A stretch of 64,000 bases of DNA from NCBI GenBank assembly GCA_036245805.1, contig BTRK01000006.1:6861613-6925612 (forward strand). The letters are read 5' to 3'. The notes beneath the pieces are model-generated. The model ran no database searches, was not told where the DNA came from, and was given only the letters and a program-made list of their open reading frames with translations. The translations under genes were made by a program, and so were the position numbers. Source of the stretch: Pristionchus mayeri (taxonomy: Eukaryota > Nematoda > Chromadorea > Rhabditida > Neodiplogasteridae). Below are positions 1 to 10,550 of the stretch, piece by piece (position 1 is the stretch's first letter; each line of letters starts with the position of its first letter).

Positions 1-147
1 GACTTTTGTTGAGAGTTCGCTGCAGGGGTATACTGACCTAACACTGAAGTGAGTGATTTGCTATTTTCGGCAAGTATCTTCTTATGTTCCTTCCGGTTGT
101 TCTACCTGGATAGACAAAACGCAATTAAGAATAACTGCCAAAATCAG

Positions 148-1444
148 AAACGAGCAAACGACCAGAGCAAGCAAAACAAGCAATTTTGAGAAATCCTTCT
201 GACCTTCTACTCACGTCCAACCAGTGCCTTGTACGGATGTGTCCCCAGTTTTTCGCAATTTGTGGTGAACTATTTGCATAATTGTATTGTTCTAATTGTC
301 GTTTGCAGGATCGGTCATCTCACTCCTCCTCATGTCATTTGAACGATTCGAGGCCTCTCGAAATCTGGCCACTTATGAATTTTCAACGAGCGGAAATGGA
401 TGCAAATTTGTACTGATTCACGTAAGCGCTCTTCTCTAAGTACCAAATAATAAAAACATTAACAAAAACGTGACAAGATACTTTCAGATTGTGCTGATAC
501 TAATGGGCGTATTCATGGATGTATTCCATTACGGCTTCCCCACGCGAATCCCACATTGCACAGTTGGATCCCTCAATAACAAAAACATCCAATCTGTGCT
601 CGTGGTAAGAAACAACCACGTTAATGTGAATACTATACAATTTCACACTTAGGGATCACTAACTATCAGTGAAATACTGACCATATTTTTCTACAAGAAG
701 TCCTTGAAGCAGAACGAACATATTAGAGATTCAAAAGACTCGTTGTTCATGTCGTTGTCTGAAAGGCGAGTTTTCTCTATTATAGTGTCATTCTTTTAAA
801 AACTATTTTAGGTATCAACTCAGTGAAAACATTCGAGTTCTTCGTTTGCTACTTCCTGTTGTTATGTAAGGAAATTTTCTTTTCTCAGTAATTTCTGAAT
901 TTTCCATATCTCAGCGTTCTCATTTTTCTATGAAATCTAATTCCGTGTATATTGTTGTCTTATTTCAGTTCTCACACCTCGATTACTATGGCTGGCGCCG
1001 TGGGATACTTCTGGTTCGAGCTGCGCGGAATGCAAAAGGAGTTGTACCCGATGCTCGAGGTTACTAATCGGCTTTAATACGAGCACACATCACATATCTT
1101 GCCATCCTTCTTGGAATTGTTTGAAATGAAAAAAGGTATGCTCAGAATTGAAAAAAAAAATATTTGAGTTTACAATACGGCAAACGCGCAATGTAGCTGA
1201 TAACATAAACATTTTCACAATCAACGAACTTTACAGGACACCATCAACTTGGTCTATCTGCAGGGAATAGCCATGCCTACGATATTCTACGTCCAATACA
1301 GGTAAATAAAAAAAGTCATAATATGTGTTCATGATGTTATTCAGAAGGAAGAGATCGATGGAGGATCGACTTGTGACCGTGAACAAGTACTCTGGTGAGG
1401 AGTTGACCATTGCACATGATGAAGCAATTACGAGGGGATGGTGA
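148..1444 (+). CDS. Sre/Srb-type serpentine chemoreceptor, 3' exons (5' end outside window)
   Basis: Nematode seven-transmembrane chemosensory receptor of the Sra superfamily; such proteins sit in sensory neuron membranes and detect small molecules. Exons by phase: (148 or 191)..264, 309..421, 488..604, 653..765, 812..865, 969..1059, 1237..1301, 1345..1444 (TGA). The translation reads DLLLTSNQCLVRMCPQ (loop before TM3), FFAICGSVISLLLMSFERF (TM3 with an ERF box), then SLSERYQLSENIRVLRLL, which is the signature of this superfamily, then TM6/TM7 and a basic tail ending DEAITRGW. The intron after 765 must use a GC donor (AG|GCGAGT), the only way to keep frame and form SERYQLSEN. The first exon boundary is uncertain and upstream exons (TM1-TM2) lie outside the window. 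A 1-60 fragment (CTGCAG..GTGAGT) could be another exon. Family is sure; Sre versus Srb is not. Confidence 0.8.
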
Positions 1445-1619
1445 TATCGTAATTCAATTCAGTTATTTTCGATATAATGCCCTTAAAATAGTCATAGTCA
1501 TCCTCGCCGTATCATGCGTATCTGATGTGATAAATAGTTAGAATTTATTATTGACTTGGACATATGAATAATCACAGGGTTATCTTGGTCACGAGCTATG
1601 CATTCGGTAAATATAATAG

Positions 1620-1673
1620 TACTCTGGAGAGGAGTTGACGATCGCGCACGACGAAGCGATCACGAGGGGATGG
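1620..1673 (+). pseudogene. Second copy of the receptor's terminal coding segment
   Basis: These 54 bases repeat 1388-1441, the end of the receptor's last exon. Both encode YSGEELTIAHDEAITRGW. Eight of 18 codons differ and every difference is a synonymous third-position change. The copy is preceded by AATAG, a usable acceptor in the same phase, but the TGA stop is TGC here, so the frame runs on for about 40 more codons of unrelated sequence. It may be the last remnant of a deleted paralogue or an alternative terminal exon. Confidence 0.7.
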
Positions 1674-1982
1674 TGCGTCAGAAGGGGGATATATTTGTTC
1701 AAGGAATGCCACCATGTCCATTATATTCACTATCTAATTACAACCTATTTTGATAGAGTCCATGCAATGAACAGTCATTTACACGACTTCTTCCTTATCT
1801 CGAATTAGTAAAATTCTAACAAATACAATTTAGGACCACACGCTTGACAATAGGTAACGGCGAAAGAATTGTATCACGCACGTTGTCCATCATTTATACA
1901 CTATTATAAATTTATCAAGTGCGTTCATTCAAAATGATTATCAATAAATAACATGAATTCAAAAATCAGAAAAAGAGCATGT

Positions 1983-2147
1983 TCAAAAGAATTGACCAAC
2001 GAAGAGAATTTGATCGTTTCTGCGCACTCCATAGAGGAAGGGGCGGTCCATAATGATGCTTTTCGAATCAGGAGGGCATGAAATCGAACTCAGTCCCATA
2101 AATTCAACAACGGTCGCTGCAGCTGCCTCTTTACCCTCCTCGTTCAC
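1983..2147 (-). pseudogene. Alternative or duplicated serpin reactive-loop exon (exon 10')
   Basis: A 55-codon terminal exon of exactly the same length, acceptor (CGAAG|GT) and phase as the one at 2624..2788. It encodes hinge NEEGKEAAAATVV, a different loop (EFMGLSSISCPP), then IIMDRPFLYGVRRND and a stop. Counting from the hinge glycine as P15, predicted P1-P1' is Leu-Ser, against Met-Ser in the upstream copy. P14 is Lys rather than Thr. Same-phase duplicated last exons are the arrangement used by insect serpins that swap reactive loops by alternative splicing; whether that happens here is inference. It could equally be the last relic of another serpin. Confidence 0.7.
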
Positions 2148-2911
2148 CTTCGATGTATTAAATTCATAAATTTCATTAGATTAATCGTGGCTGTCCAAAT
2201 TTGTAATATTCGCAACAAAATAAACTTTCACTCGCTAGATCTCTTTCACTCGCTAAAACAACTCGCTAGATAATATGCAACTACAAAATACTTCCCTCGC
2301 TATCTTAAGTATCTCTCATTTGTACACTTTGTATACTTCAAAATAACAAATTTATCAAGTGCATTCATTCATGGAATTGGACAATTTTGGGTAAAATGAA
2401 TTAATGAATGCATTGAAAAATGTCGTAATAAATTACAACTTTATAAATCACGAAAACAAAGAAAAACAAAAACATTGAAAATATTTTCGTTGCTTTTTCG
2501 GGTGTTTTTCAGGCTCGCTATATCGATGATATGCCCGTGTTTGTTAAACGCACCTGAAACGTACTCGAAAAGACAGTACGAATTTTCCAATAAGAGAACC
2601 CTAGTTATTAATCATGAGCATATTCAAACATATTGGCCAATGAAGAGAATTTCATCGTTTCTGCGCACTCCAAAGAGGAAGGGGCGGTCCAATATGATGG
2701 TTATAGGGGGAGGCAAATATATCGTCTTTGACATAAAAGCAACTTCCACCATGGTTGCAGCAGCCGCCTCCGTTCCCTTCTCGTCGACCTTCGATTCAGA
2801 TGTTTTTCACTATTGCTCATTAGATTTTGCATTACAGCTAAGACATGATGACGTCAATACTCCTCTCCACATTCTATGAACGCTATCATCACTAATTAGT
2901 ATTAGAAAGAT

Positions 2912-2921
2912 ATATCACGCG
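2912..2921. repeat. Left copy of the RTE-like LINE target-site duplication
   Basis: ATATCACGCG occurs here and, identically, at 5826-5835 immediately after the (ATTG)n tail. This sets the element borders and marks target-primed insertion. Confidence 0.85.
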
Positions 2922-5825
2922 TTCTCAAGTGTGTGGCGAGCGGTTGAGTGCGATTTCGTCTCTCCGTCTCCGGTTCCGCCCGCCCGGATTCCCTCTCCCA
3001 GACGCGTTGGCACGCGGGAGTTGTACGCCGCCACGATGGGTCGCCACTTCTACATCGGCACCATCAACGCCAGGACGCTCGGCCCAAGGGAGAAGCAGTC
3101 GGAGATGGAACTCGCCCTCGACAAGATCAAGTGGGACGTGGTTGCAGTGCAGGAAGCCAGGATTGTGGGTTGTGCCTCGTTCAATCTTACATCCTCAGGC
3201 ACTGTAGTCTACCACTCGGGCGGGCCCACTGCTTCCCATGGCGTGGCATTTTTGCTTCGACCGCAACTCGCGCGCGGAGCTGTGTTCAATGGCCTCTCCC
3301 CTCGTTTGGCCACTCTGCTCCTTCCCGACCTACGGCTCTTCCTGGTCTGCGCTTACGCCCCTACGTCTTCCTACGATGACGACGCGTATGAAGACTTCCT
3401 AGACCAGGTTGAGACCGCCCTGCGGAGTGCCCCAAAAGGCCATATGCCAGTTCTGGTTGGTGACTTCAACTGTCGAGTGGCGAGGGAACCTGGCAATGAA
3501 AGATTTGTCGGTAACTTTGCCTCTCCCACACCGAACTCACGCGGACGCTGCTTCACTGAGCTCTGCGTGAGGAACAGACTGCGCATCCTGAACACGTTCC
3601 CCAAGAGACGGCACGGTCGAATCTGGACCTGGCGATCCCCAAACGGCTCCGCATTCCACCAAATTGACTACGTTGCAGCGCCCGCCACAGCGAGAGTAGT
3701 CAACTGTGGAGTCGTTGGTCGGTTTGAGTTTGACTCCGACCATCGCCTTGTTCGGATGTGCCTCTCCCTCCCTGACAAGGCGAGGCAGAAAAGATGCAGG
3801 GAGCGGCTAGATTTCGATCGAACCGCTTTTACTGTCAACGCAAACCTTCTCGCGTCACTGCCCCTTGCCCGCCCCAGTTCTGCCGCCGACGCCTATACTA
3901 CGGTAAAGGCTTTCACGGAGACCGCGGCAACGAACTGCTGGAGGAAGCGCCAATCCCCTTCTTGGATCTCGAGTGGAACGCGGAAGCTCCTAGCGATGCG
4001 CCATGAATTGCAATCCAACTCCCAACAAGCTGTCGCCTACTCAGCTGCCTGCAAAGCTGCCCGGACGAGTTTCGTCGATGACATCAGGAAGCGAAAGGAG
4101 GCGCAAGCACGGCAAGCAGCAACCATGGGAAGGAGCATCGTGAAGAGCATGCTGAGTCTGCAAACCTCAAAGAAGCGCCTTCTAGTTCCCGACCCTGTAA
4201 CTGGTGCTCTCTCTCAAGCAGCTACCAAGACAGTGGTCCAGAGCTTCTTTGACGGTCTCTACACCCCTGCAGTTCCGTGTCCACTCCCAGTCCCTCCTCA
4301 GCCTCTGGATCCCCTTCCTCCCTTCCTACCCGATGAGGTCAGCAAAGCGATGTCCCAACTCAAGTGTGGTCACTCACCCGGTTCGGATGGCATTCTCCCT
4401 GATATGCTATACCACTCTCGAAACCACCTTGCTCCCGTTATCGCTGATCTACTCAACTATCTGGTAGATGGAGAGGCTGTTCCAAGCGACCTGACCGAAG
4501 CAATTGTCACTCTTCTGCACAAGAAAGGAGACCCTACCAACATTGGGAACTTCCGTCCCATTTCCCTCCTCACCGTTTCCCTGAAGACAATGACCAAAGT
4601 CATTCTTCAGAGACTCGAAACTGTGCTTGAAGAAACAGAGTCCTCGACCCAAACCGGCTTCCGGCGCGGCTACAGTACTCTCGACAACCTGCATGCCATC
4701 AAGCAGGTCGCTGAAAGAACCTCCGAGTACGGTATCCCAATCTACTTGGCGTTCGTCGACTTCAAGAAGGCGTTCGACCGTGTGGAGTGGAATGCCTGCT
4801 GGCAAGCCCTCTTCTCGTTCGGAGCCCATCCCTCCCTCGTCCACATGTTGCGCCGTCTCTACGAGTCCTCCTCTACACTCATTCGAGTTAATGAGGAGCT
4901 CGTTCCTGTGACTGTGCGTCGAGGAGTCCGCCAAGGGGATACCCTCTCCCCTCGTCTCTTCAACGCAGTGCTACGATCAGCCATGGACAACATTGACTGG
5001 GAGTCAGATGGAATTAGAATCGACGGAAGGAACCTTTGCCACTTGGAGTATGCCGATGGGTGGCTCTCGTTGCCAAATCTCGACCCGAGCTGGAACGAAT
5101 GCTGAAGAAGCTGATGGACGCGTGCAGCCGAGTTGGTCTCGAAGTGAATGCAAGCAAGACCAACCTCCTCACCTCCTGCACCTCTACCCGCAATCCAATA
5201 ATCATCGGCAATCTGCGATTCGAATTCGTCGATAGCGCCACCTATCTCGGAGGAAGAATAGCTCTTCCCTTGGATCATTCCGACGAAATAGAACACCGGA
5301 TTCGATTAGGGTGGCTGGCCTGGAGTAAGCTCTCGCACCTCCTATCTTCTCGAATTCTGTCCATCAAGATCAGGAGGAGAGTCTTCGAGAGCTGCATCAC
5401 GGCTACAGTTCTCTATGGGTGTGAAGTATGGGCTCTGAGATCTAGCGAGAAGGAGAGGCTGAGAGTCACCCAGAGGAAGATGGAAAGAAAGATGCTTGGA
5501 GTCACGCTAAGGGACAGATGGAGGAATGACCGCGTGAGAGGGATTACCAAGCTGAGAGACTGGAATGAGGAAGGATTGAAACGAAAAGCGCGCTGGGCCC
5601 TCAAGATCAGAAGAATGGGAGTGGAACAGTGGAGCAGTGCGACAAATGTCTGGACTCCATTCAATAGGACTCGTCCCCCCGGAAAGCCTCGCGCGCGATG
5701 GAGAGACGACCTATCCCGAGCTATTGGCAGCCATTGGTGGAGTGCAACTTACGAAGACTACCGACCTATCATCTTCTGAGCGTTTCCGCCTGATAAGATA
5801 AATTGATTGATTGATTGATTGATTG
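2922..5825 (+). mobile_element. RTE-like non-LTR retrotransposon (LINE), 10-bp target-site duplication
   Basis: A 2.9-kb element flanked by direct repeats ATATCACGCG at 2912-2921 and 5826-5835. It has one ORF with an endonuclease then a reverse transcriptase, no LTRs and a 3' tail of tandem ATTG units (about 5801-5825) instead of poly(A), all typical of RTE-clade LINEs. GC content is visibly higher than in the surrounding AT-rich intron. It lies in the serpin A intron between exons 9 and 10, in opposite orientation to the serpin. The intact TSD and long open frame suggest a fairly recent insertion. Confidence 0.88.
3036..5779 (+). pseudogene. RTE-like endonuclease/reverse transcriptase ORF, frameshifted at the catalytic box
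   Basis: Starting at ATG 3036 (MGRHFYIGTINARTLG) the frame gives an AP-type endonuclease with catalytic-type motifs VQEAR, GDFNCR, a WTWRSPNG..QIDYV block and SDH, then a reverse transcriptase with FRPISLL, QTGFRRGYST, VDFKKAFD and GVRQGDTLSP. The frame breaks at about 5051-5062, within the fourth RT block where YADD is expected: one frame reads EYADG then leaves register, and the +1 frame resumes with ALVAKSRPELERML and continues to TGA at 5777-5779 through YLGG, LYGCEVWAL and PRARWRDD. A one-base deletion explains it. The break falls on the active-site aspartates, so this copy should be inactive unless it is a sequencing error. Confidence 0.85.
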
Positions 5826-6932
5826 ATATCACGCGCATGATGTGGCCTAGTGGACGAAAGCTATTACGCTTCCATCATTGCGATTCGCATGGCAGTAACA
5901 TGGAGTATTGATTTAGCTGTGGCACTGTCGCCCACATGTGTATCATATCAGTTCCGAACAAGCAGTGAGAAAATTCAATAGAAACGGTGAGATAATAGAC
6001 GCAATGAAGAGAGCATTGTATTGAGAAACCATACCTCAATGATTGCCATGTGAGTAATTTTGGAAACCTCGAGAGGAATGGTTGAAATCTGCGAAAAGAA
6101 TAATGTGAAACGATCAAATAATTGCATATTGAACATGGGAATTCTTACCTTGGAGAGGTTTGCGCCACGGCCGAATAGAGTCTTGACATCCATTTTGAGA
6201 GCAGTTTAACCCCATCTAGATGCGATTCAATCTTGAACTTCGGAACGTCGATCTGCGAAACAAAAAAAATATAGAAATAGTTTTAAAATAGGTAAGTCAT
6301 CAATACATTCTCAACAATGTTCACCAGCGAACAATAATGTAGTCCTAGCAGTCGGCCCCACCGAACCACACCACCTAGCTTAGTAGTCTCTTCACGAATT
6401 TAAATCACCTGATATATATCTTACATCTATTTTCATGTCGGTAGTTCCATTGAGAAGGTTCTGCAGATCCTCTCCGGTCAGCCCATCTAGCATGGTTTCC
6501 AGATCGGAAGATACCTTGGGCATGAGATAGAAGAAGGAATATTCTGGATCCTAAAACAACTCCATATTCCGACTTATTATTTAAAATTTAGTTGCGATTT
6601 TTCTATCTACTCTGTGCGTGTTATTTAGCGTAACTATACTCCTCTGCATTCATATAATCCAAATTCTTCAGTATGTAATCAAATGACGACATACGTCCCG
6701 ATTTTAGCACAATTTATTTTAATCTTGAACATCTTACATAATCATAGTCTGATTTTTTCCATCTTTGAAAAGTTTGCCCATACCGTTCTCTCTCCTATTT
6801 GCGACTTACTCAACAACACACGCTCTATCGCCATTCTCGAACCACTAATCTGTTGGAATGCCATAAATAGTTCGCTACTCATCCTTTTAACTTGCCGATC
6901 CGATTGAGAAAAGTCGCTGATCATTTGACCAC

Positions 6933-9499
6933 ATGCATCGACTGATCTTGCTATGTTTCTCAGTTCTCGCTCCAATCACAGGTAATTCTTTTCACTTCTC
7001 TGGTCTCGTCCACCCAGTAGGTGGGCAACTCCCCACCCACTGGTAGTGGTTAGCATAAACTCCGCCCACTCCAAATGGTTAACCACTGGTCAAAAAAGCT
7101 ATCCACTGGTTAAACAGTGCCCTGAACAGTGGGTGGGGAGTTGCCCACCCTACTTGGAAGAATCCAGAGTTGATCCACTTCGATCACTCAGCATTCTGGT
7201 ATCTTCCCGCCTGTCAGCCAGCCTACTACGAATGCAGATGTCAGCGATACAACTCTTGCTGGTCAGAATAGCTTATTGATCTTTTAAGCGATGTTTACTA
7301 GTGTGATCTCTCATATCTGTCCCGGGGGGTGCAACTGCACAGCAAATCGCCGTTCGCTTGCGGTTCGACGTACCGATTGGGGAGTTGCTTCATTGTTACC
7401 AGTATGTGCTACCCTACATTTGAATATATGAGAGGAATCGCGAGAGAATCGACCATGCGGCGGCGGTAGGAAAAAAATGTGCCCTATCTGGCAACAAATT
7501 TACGCACAAGTATTTCAAATGATGCTCTTTAAAACTGCGTCGTCAGAATTTTGATAACGGTCATCATCTTCGAGATTCAGAAGGCTAAACTTGGTACTAT
7601 CACTTTTCGATAGTCAAATCGCGATCAATGCAAATACCGCATTTACGAGAACCCATTTTCTTAGAGCTACTTCGAGGGATGTACTGGCAACATTTAGAAC
7701 CCATTTAGTGAGTTTGGACACATTCCAAGAGCTAATGGGGTTCAAAATATCGATTTTCCAATTTTCAGTCCTATGGTCACTTTTGACCAGCGGAAGTGTT
7801 ACACCATGGGCCTACCAACTTAGAATGTTGTTTTGGAAGTTTTTGAACTATTTTGAGCTCAAATGGGGCCAATTTCAGATACGGATATACTCTTGTCCAG
7901 AACTCATTTTGGGGTCGCCGCACGAAAGTGAGCCCATTTTTTTTTATCCATATCCCGATTTCTTTCATTTTTGGAGAGAAGTGAGACACATGTATGGACT
8001 ACAACTTAAGCATGAAAACCCAGATAGTTTTTCCGATTTCCAAAGTTACGCAACTTTTGGTCCACCCGACCGCCCCGCACCAGGATGAAGACGAGGAATG
8101 ATAACGTCAGCAGAAAAGTTGTATAGCATGAGGGTAGCATTCTTTTGAAACAAAGAACGACGTTCTATCTTAATTTTAAACGAAATTATGATCATTTAAG
8201 TGATCGCGATTTGACTATCGAAAAGTGATAGTACCAAGTTTAGCCTTCTGAATCTCGAAGATGATGACCGTTATCAAAATTCTGACGACGCAGATTGAAA
8301 GAGCATCATTTGAAATACTTGTTCGTAAATTTGTTGCCAGATAGGACAAATTTTTTTCCTACCGCCGCTCACCCCCGTCAAATAGTCGATTCTCTCGCGA
8401 TTCCTCTCATATAAATCTTGTTACCAGGCGATCTTGAGTTTCACTCCAAATCAATGACCCGGGGTTCATGGAATGTGCATTTCCATGACCCCATGATACG
8501 TTGAAAAGATCGTCTGGTAACAAGATTTGTATATGCAAATGTAGGGTAGCACATACTGGTAACAATGAAGCAACTCCCCAATCGGTACGAGTGAATGCCG
8601 TTAGTGATCCTGGGGACGTTCGACTCGAGGTAAAAACAAATTCCCCACAAGTTACCGAAGTCTGTCCGTATTTTCCCTCATAAATCCCCCAGGTGGATAA
8701 ATAATATAATTAGATTGAAATGAATTGACATTTCTCAGCTCTTCTACTCCGCTGGAAATCGGTTATGCCATGCCCAGAGGAGTTCCGGGAGGATGGGAAT
8801 CGGCGGAGAGGTTCTCACCGCACACACCCAGTGCTAAATCACACAAGTTCGCGTTCTTTTGGAGTGATGAAGAGGACGGAGCTGAGGACGATCGAACGAG
8901 GATTGAGCCAGATGATATGACAAAGACAATCACTCCAGAGCCCAATATCGAGATGATAGTTCCACCCCCGATTAAAAGGCCCAAGACTAAGAAGGGAGAG
9001 GAGAGTCCAGATGCCCTGCTAGAACTTAGCTCAGCTGAGATTGAGCAAGGCAGGATTAAATCGAGCAAGTCGTCGAAGGACGACGACCTGAGGACTGATA
9101 GTGAGACGCCATCGACGGGAAGTCTGCTGACATCGAAAGGAGCGGGTGGAGAGGCGAAATCGACTGATTGGATCAAGTCTGCCCCGGTGTCTACCACCCC
9201 GGAAGCAATAGCTCCTGCAGGAATGGGAGGAGTTAGTAGTGGATTTGGTGGAGGCGGAATGGGCTTCGGTGGCGGTTCGGGCTTCGGTAGCGGATTTGGA
9301 GGAGGAGGAGGAGGACGTTCGCTCTTCGGCATGAGTTCAGGCAAGTTTATGTATTTAACAAACTTGTCCATTGAGTAGCAATTTATTCTTTGCTGTGCTC
9401 TGCGTCCAAGTATCAGCATGGGCATTTGTAGGTACTGGAGTCACGGCTCCGTTCATTGGGCCAATTGGAGGAGGATGGGGCTTCGGTGTGGGAAAGTGA
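6933..9499 (+). CDS. Glycine-rich, probably secreted protein, five exons
   Basis: Exon 1 at 6933..6981 encodes MHRLILLCFSVLAPITG, a clear signal-peptide-like start. Exon 2 at 7238..7261 (DVSDTTLA) and exon 3 at 8592..8667 (VNAVSDPGDVRLEVKTN...) are inferred from phase and are the weakest part. Exon 4 at 8739..9340 is well supported: a Ser/Pro start, an acidic stretch (SDEEDGAEDD), a PPPIKRPKTKK basic patch, then a glycine-rich tail of GFGGGGMGFGGGSGFGSGF type. Exon 5 at 9417..9499 ends GGGWGFGVGK and stop. The exon 4 donor is GC (TCAG|GCAAGT); splicing keeps frame into AWAFVGTG. No family is recognised; glycine-rich secreted proteins in nematodes are often cuticle, surface or antimicrobial, but that is only a guess. 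Introns 1 and 2 hold foldback repeats. Confidence 0.6.
7010..7158. repeat. Short inverted repeat with ACTGGTTAAC-like core
   Basis: Arms of about 30 bp (7013-7042 and 7129-7158, GTGGGCAACTCCCCACCCAC and its complement) flank a core of repeated ACTGGTTAAC-like words. A larger relative with the same core lies at 35691-36183. It sits in intron 1 of the glycine-rich gene. Probable MITE. Confidence 0.7.
7330..8606. mobile_element. Nested foldback elements: F1 inserted in F2
   Basis: The outer element (F2) is split: its left arm at 7330-7423 (AGTTGCTTCATTGTTACCAG) pairs with 8520-8606 (CTGGTAACAATGAAGCAACT). Inside it, at 7424-8413, is an F1 element with ~210-bp terminal inverted repeats ending ATATGAGAGGAATCGCGAGA. 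F1 carries a 498-bp open frame (7591-8088), but that is part of the repeat and its relatives at 35.1-35.6 kb do not keep it open, so I do not call a gene. The F2 right end overlaps exon 3 of the glycine-rich gene, which may owe part of that exon to the transposon. Confidence 0.8.
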
Positions 9500-9628
9500 T
9501 ATTTTTCCTTGCTATCTCGGATTTTGCTGTATAAAGTTGGTTCGCTGATCATCTATCTCAATTTTATATTCCTATCTCTCTTTCTCCCTCTTGTTGTACA
9601 TTTGATAGTGTATTACTCTTTTCTACTG

Positions 9629-9634
9629 AATAAA
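9629..9634 (+). promoter_or_regulatory. Polyadenylation signal AATAAA
   Basis: AATAAA lies 130 bp after the stop of the glycine-rich gene, in an AT-rich stretch. It is the only consensus signal between that stop and the serpin C 3' end. Confidence 0.5.
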
Positions 9635-9639
9635 GTAAA

Positions 9640-10550
9640 TAAATTAAAAAAATTACTGGAGAGATGAGCCACAGAGTAAAGAGAGGACGACAGTGATGAG
9701 CAACGTTCAGAACAGGGGGAAAAATGTGCGTGTTTACAATTCGATGCTATCGATGTCTTCTCTGTACACGTATCCCGCCCGGTCGACTACTACTACTGCT
9801 AGGGCTACGTGACCCTGCTGACCAAAGTGCTTCTAGGGAACGTTTCCATTCGTCCGGTCAGATGGCGCTATATAGCAAAGTAAAGAGAGACATGCGAAAT
9901 GTCAGATGAAGAAAAACAAACATCTGTAGTATGATTTCAGGTAACATTACTAATATCACATAGGCAATTAATAACACTTAAAGCTTGGTTATCAGCAAAA
10001 ACGCGCCTGGTTGAAATGTTTCAAAAAGGAAGAGAACTCTCTTCAAGTCGCGTGCTCTATCTCACTCGTTGCCTGTGCGTCAGGGTCAACCTTGAATGCT
10101 TTATTAAAACCATGACTCAATTCTAAATTGGGATTTCAAAATCGGACTTTCGAAAAAGAATTACTGTTTATAAGTGTATCGAAACTGCATTGTCAGTTTG
10201 TCCTTGCTAGTTTTGCTGATAGTCCCGCTTTAATAACATAAATTCCGAGCTAATAATGAAGATATCAACTCGATGGGAATTCAACTGATGCAAACTGATT
10301 TGACTATTCGCATAGAGAGTGACCAGCGCAAATACTGATTCTGTTTTCCTACCTCTACTCCACGTTAAATCCAAAATTTAAAACACATCGGATTATAGGA
10401 AAATCTTTGTTTAAAACTACAGTGTGTTGTGCTCGATCTGGGAAATACTCGTTTTCCTCCGATGTTGTTCATGTCCGACCGATGTTGTCCGACACATTGT
10501 TGCATGTAAATATGAAAGCATGTTGTATCTTTATCACGGGTGTGAAAAAT
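9640..10550. other. Intergenic, nothing recognised
   Basis: Between the glycine-rich gene and the serpin C stop. The short open frame at 9724-9909 lacks family signals, splice context and a paralogue. No repeat arms were found by eye. Confidence 0.5.

Larger units (their letters stand above)
1983..6550 (-). pseudogene. Serpin A: 5'-truncated serpin, exons 7-10 plus a second exon 10
   Basis: Serpin (serine or cysteine protease inhibitor) C-terminal half. Exons: 7 at 6425..6550 (begins DPEYSFFYLMP, has MLDGLTGEDLQNLL), 8 at 6149..6252, 9 at 6035..6088 (ISTIPLEVSKITHMAIIE), 10 at 2624..2788 (hinge DEKGTEAAAAT, then DRPFLFGVRRND, stop) and a second exon 10 at 1983..2147. Exon 8 is 104 bp where intact paralogues have 105; one A is missing in the LSKM codons, which shifts the frame. 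Exons 1-6 are absent: upstream is the glycine-rich gene on the other strand. The intron between exons 9 and 10 contains a whole RTE-like LINE. No N-terminus and a frameshift argue for a pseudogene, yet both last exons are fully open. Confidence 0.82.

Noticed and set aside
6742..6975. 77-codon open frame on - upstream of serpin A
   Set aside because: No serpin exon of this content exists in the paralogues; it overlaps the signal-peptide exon on +.
7591..8088. 165-codon open frame on +
   Set aside because: It lies inside foldback F1; related sequence at 35.1-35.6 kb is not open in this frame and no domain is recognisable.
8763..9425. 220-codon open frame on - opposite the glycine-rich exon
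   Set aside because: Proline-rich mirror of a glycine-rich exon; the + frame has the splice sites, phase and poly(A) signal.
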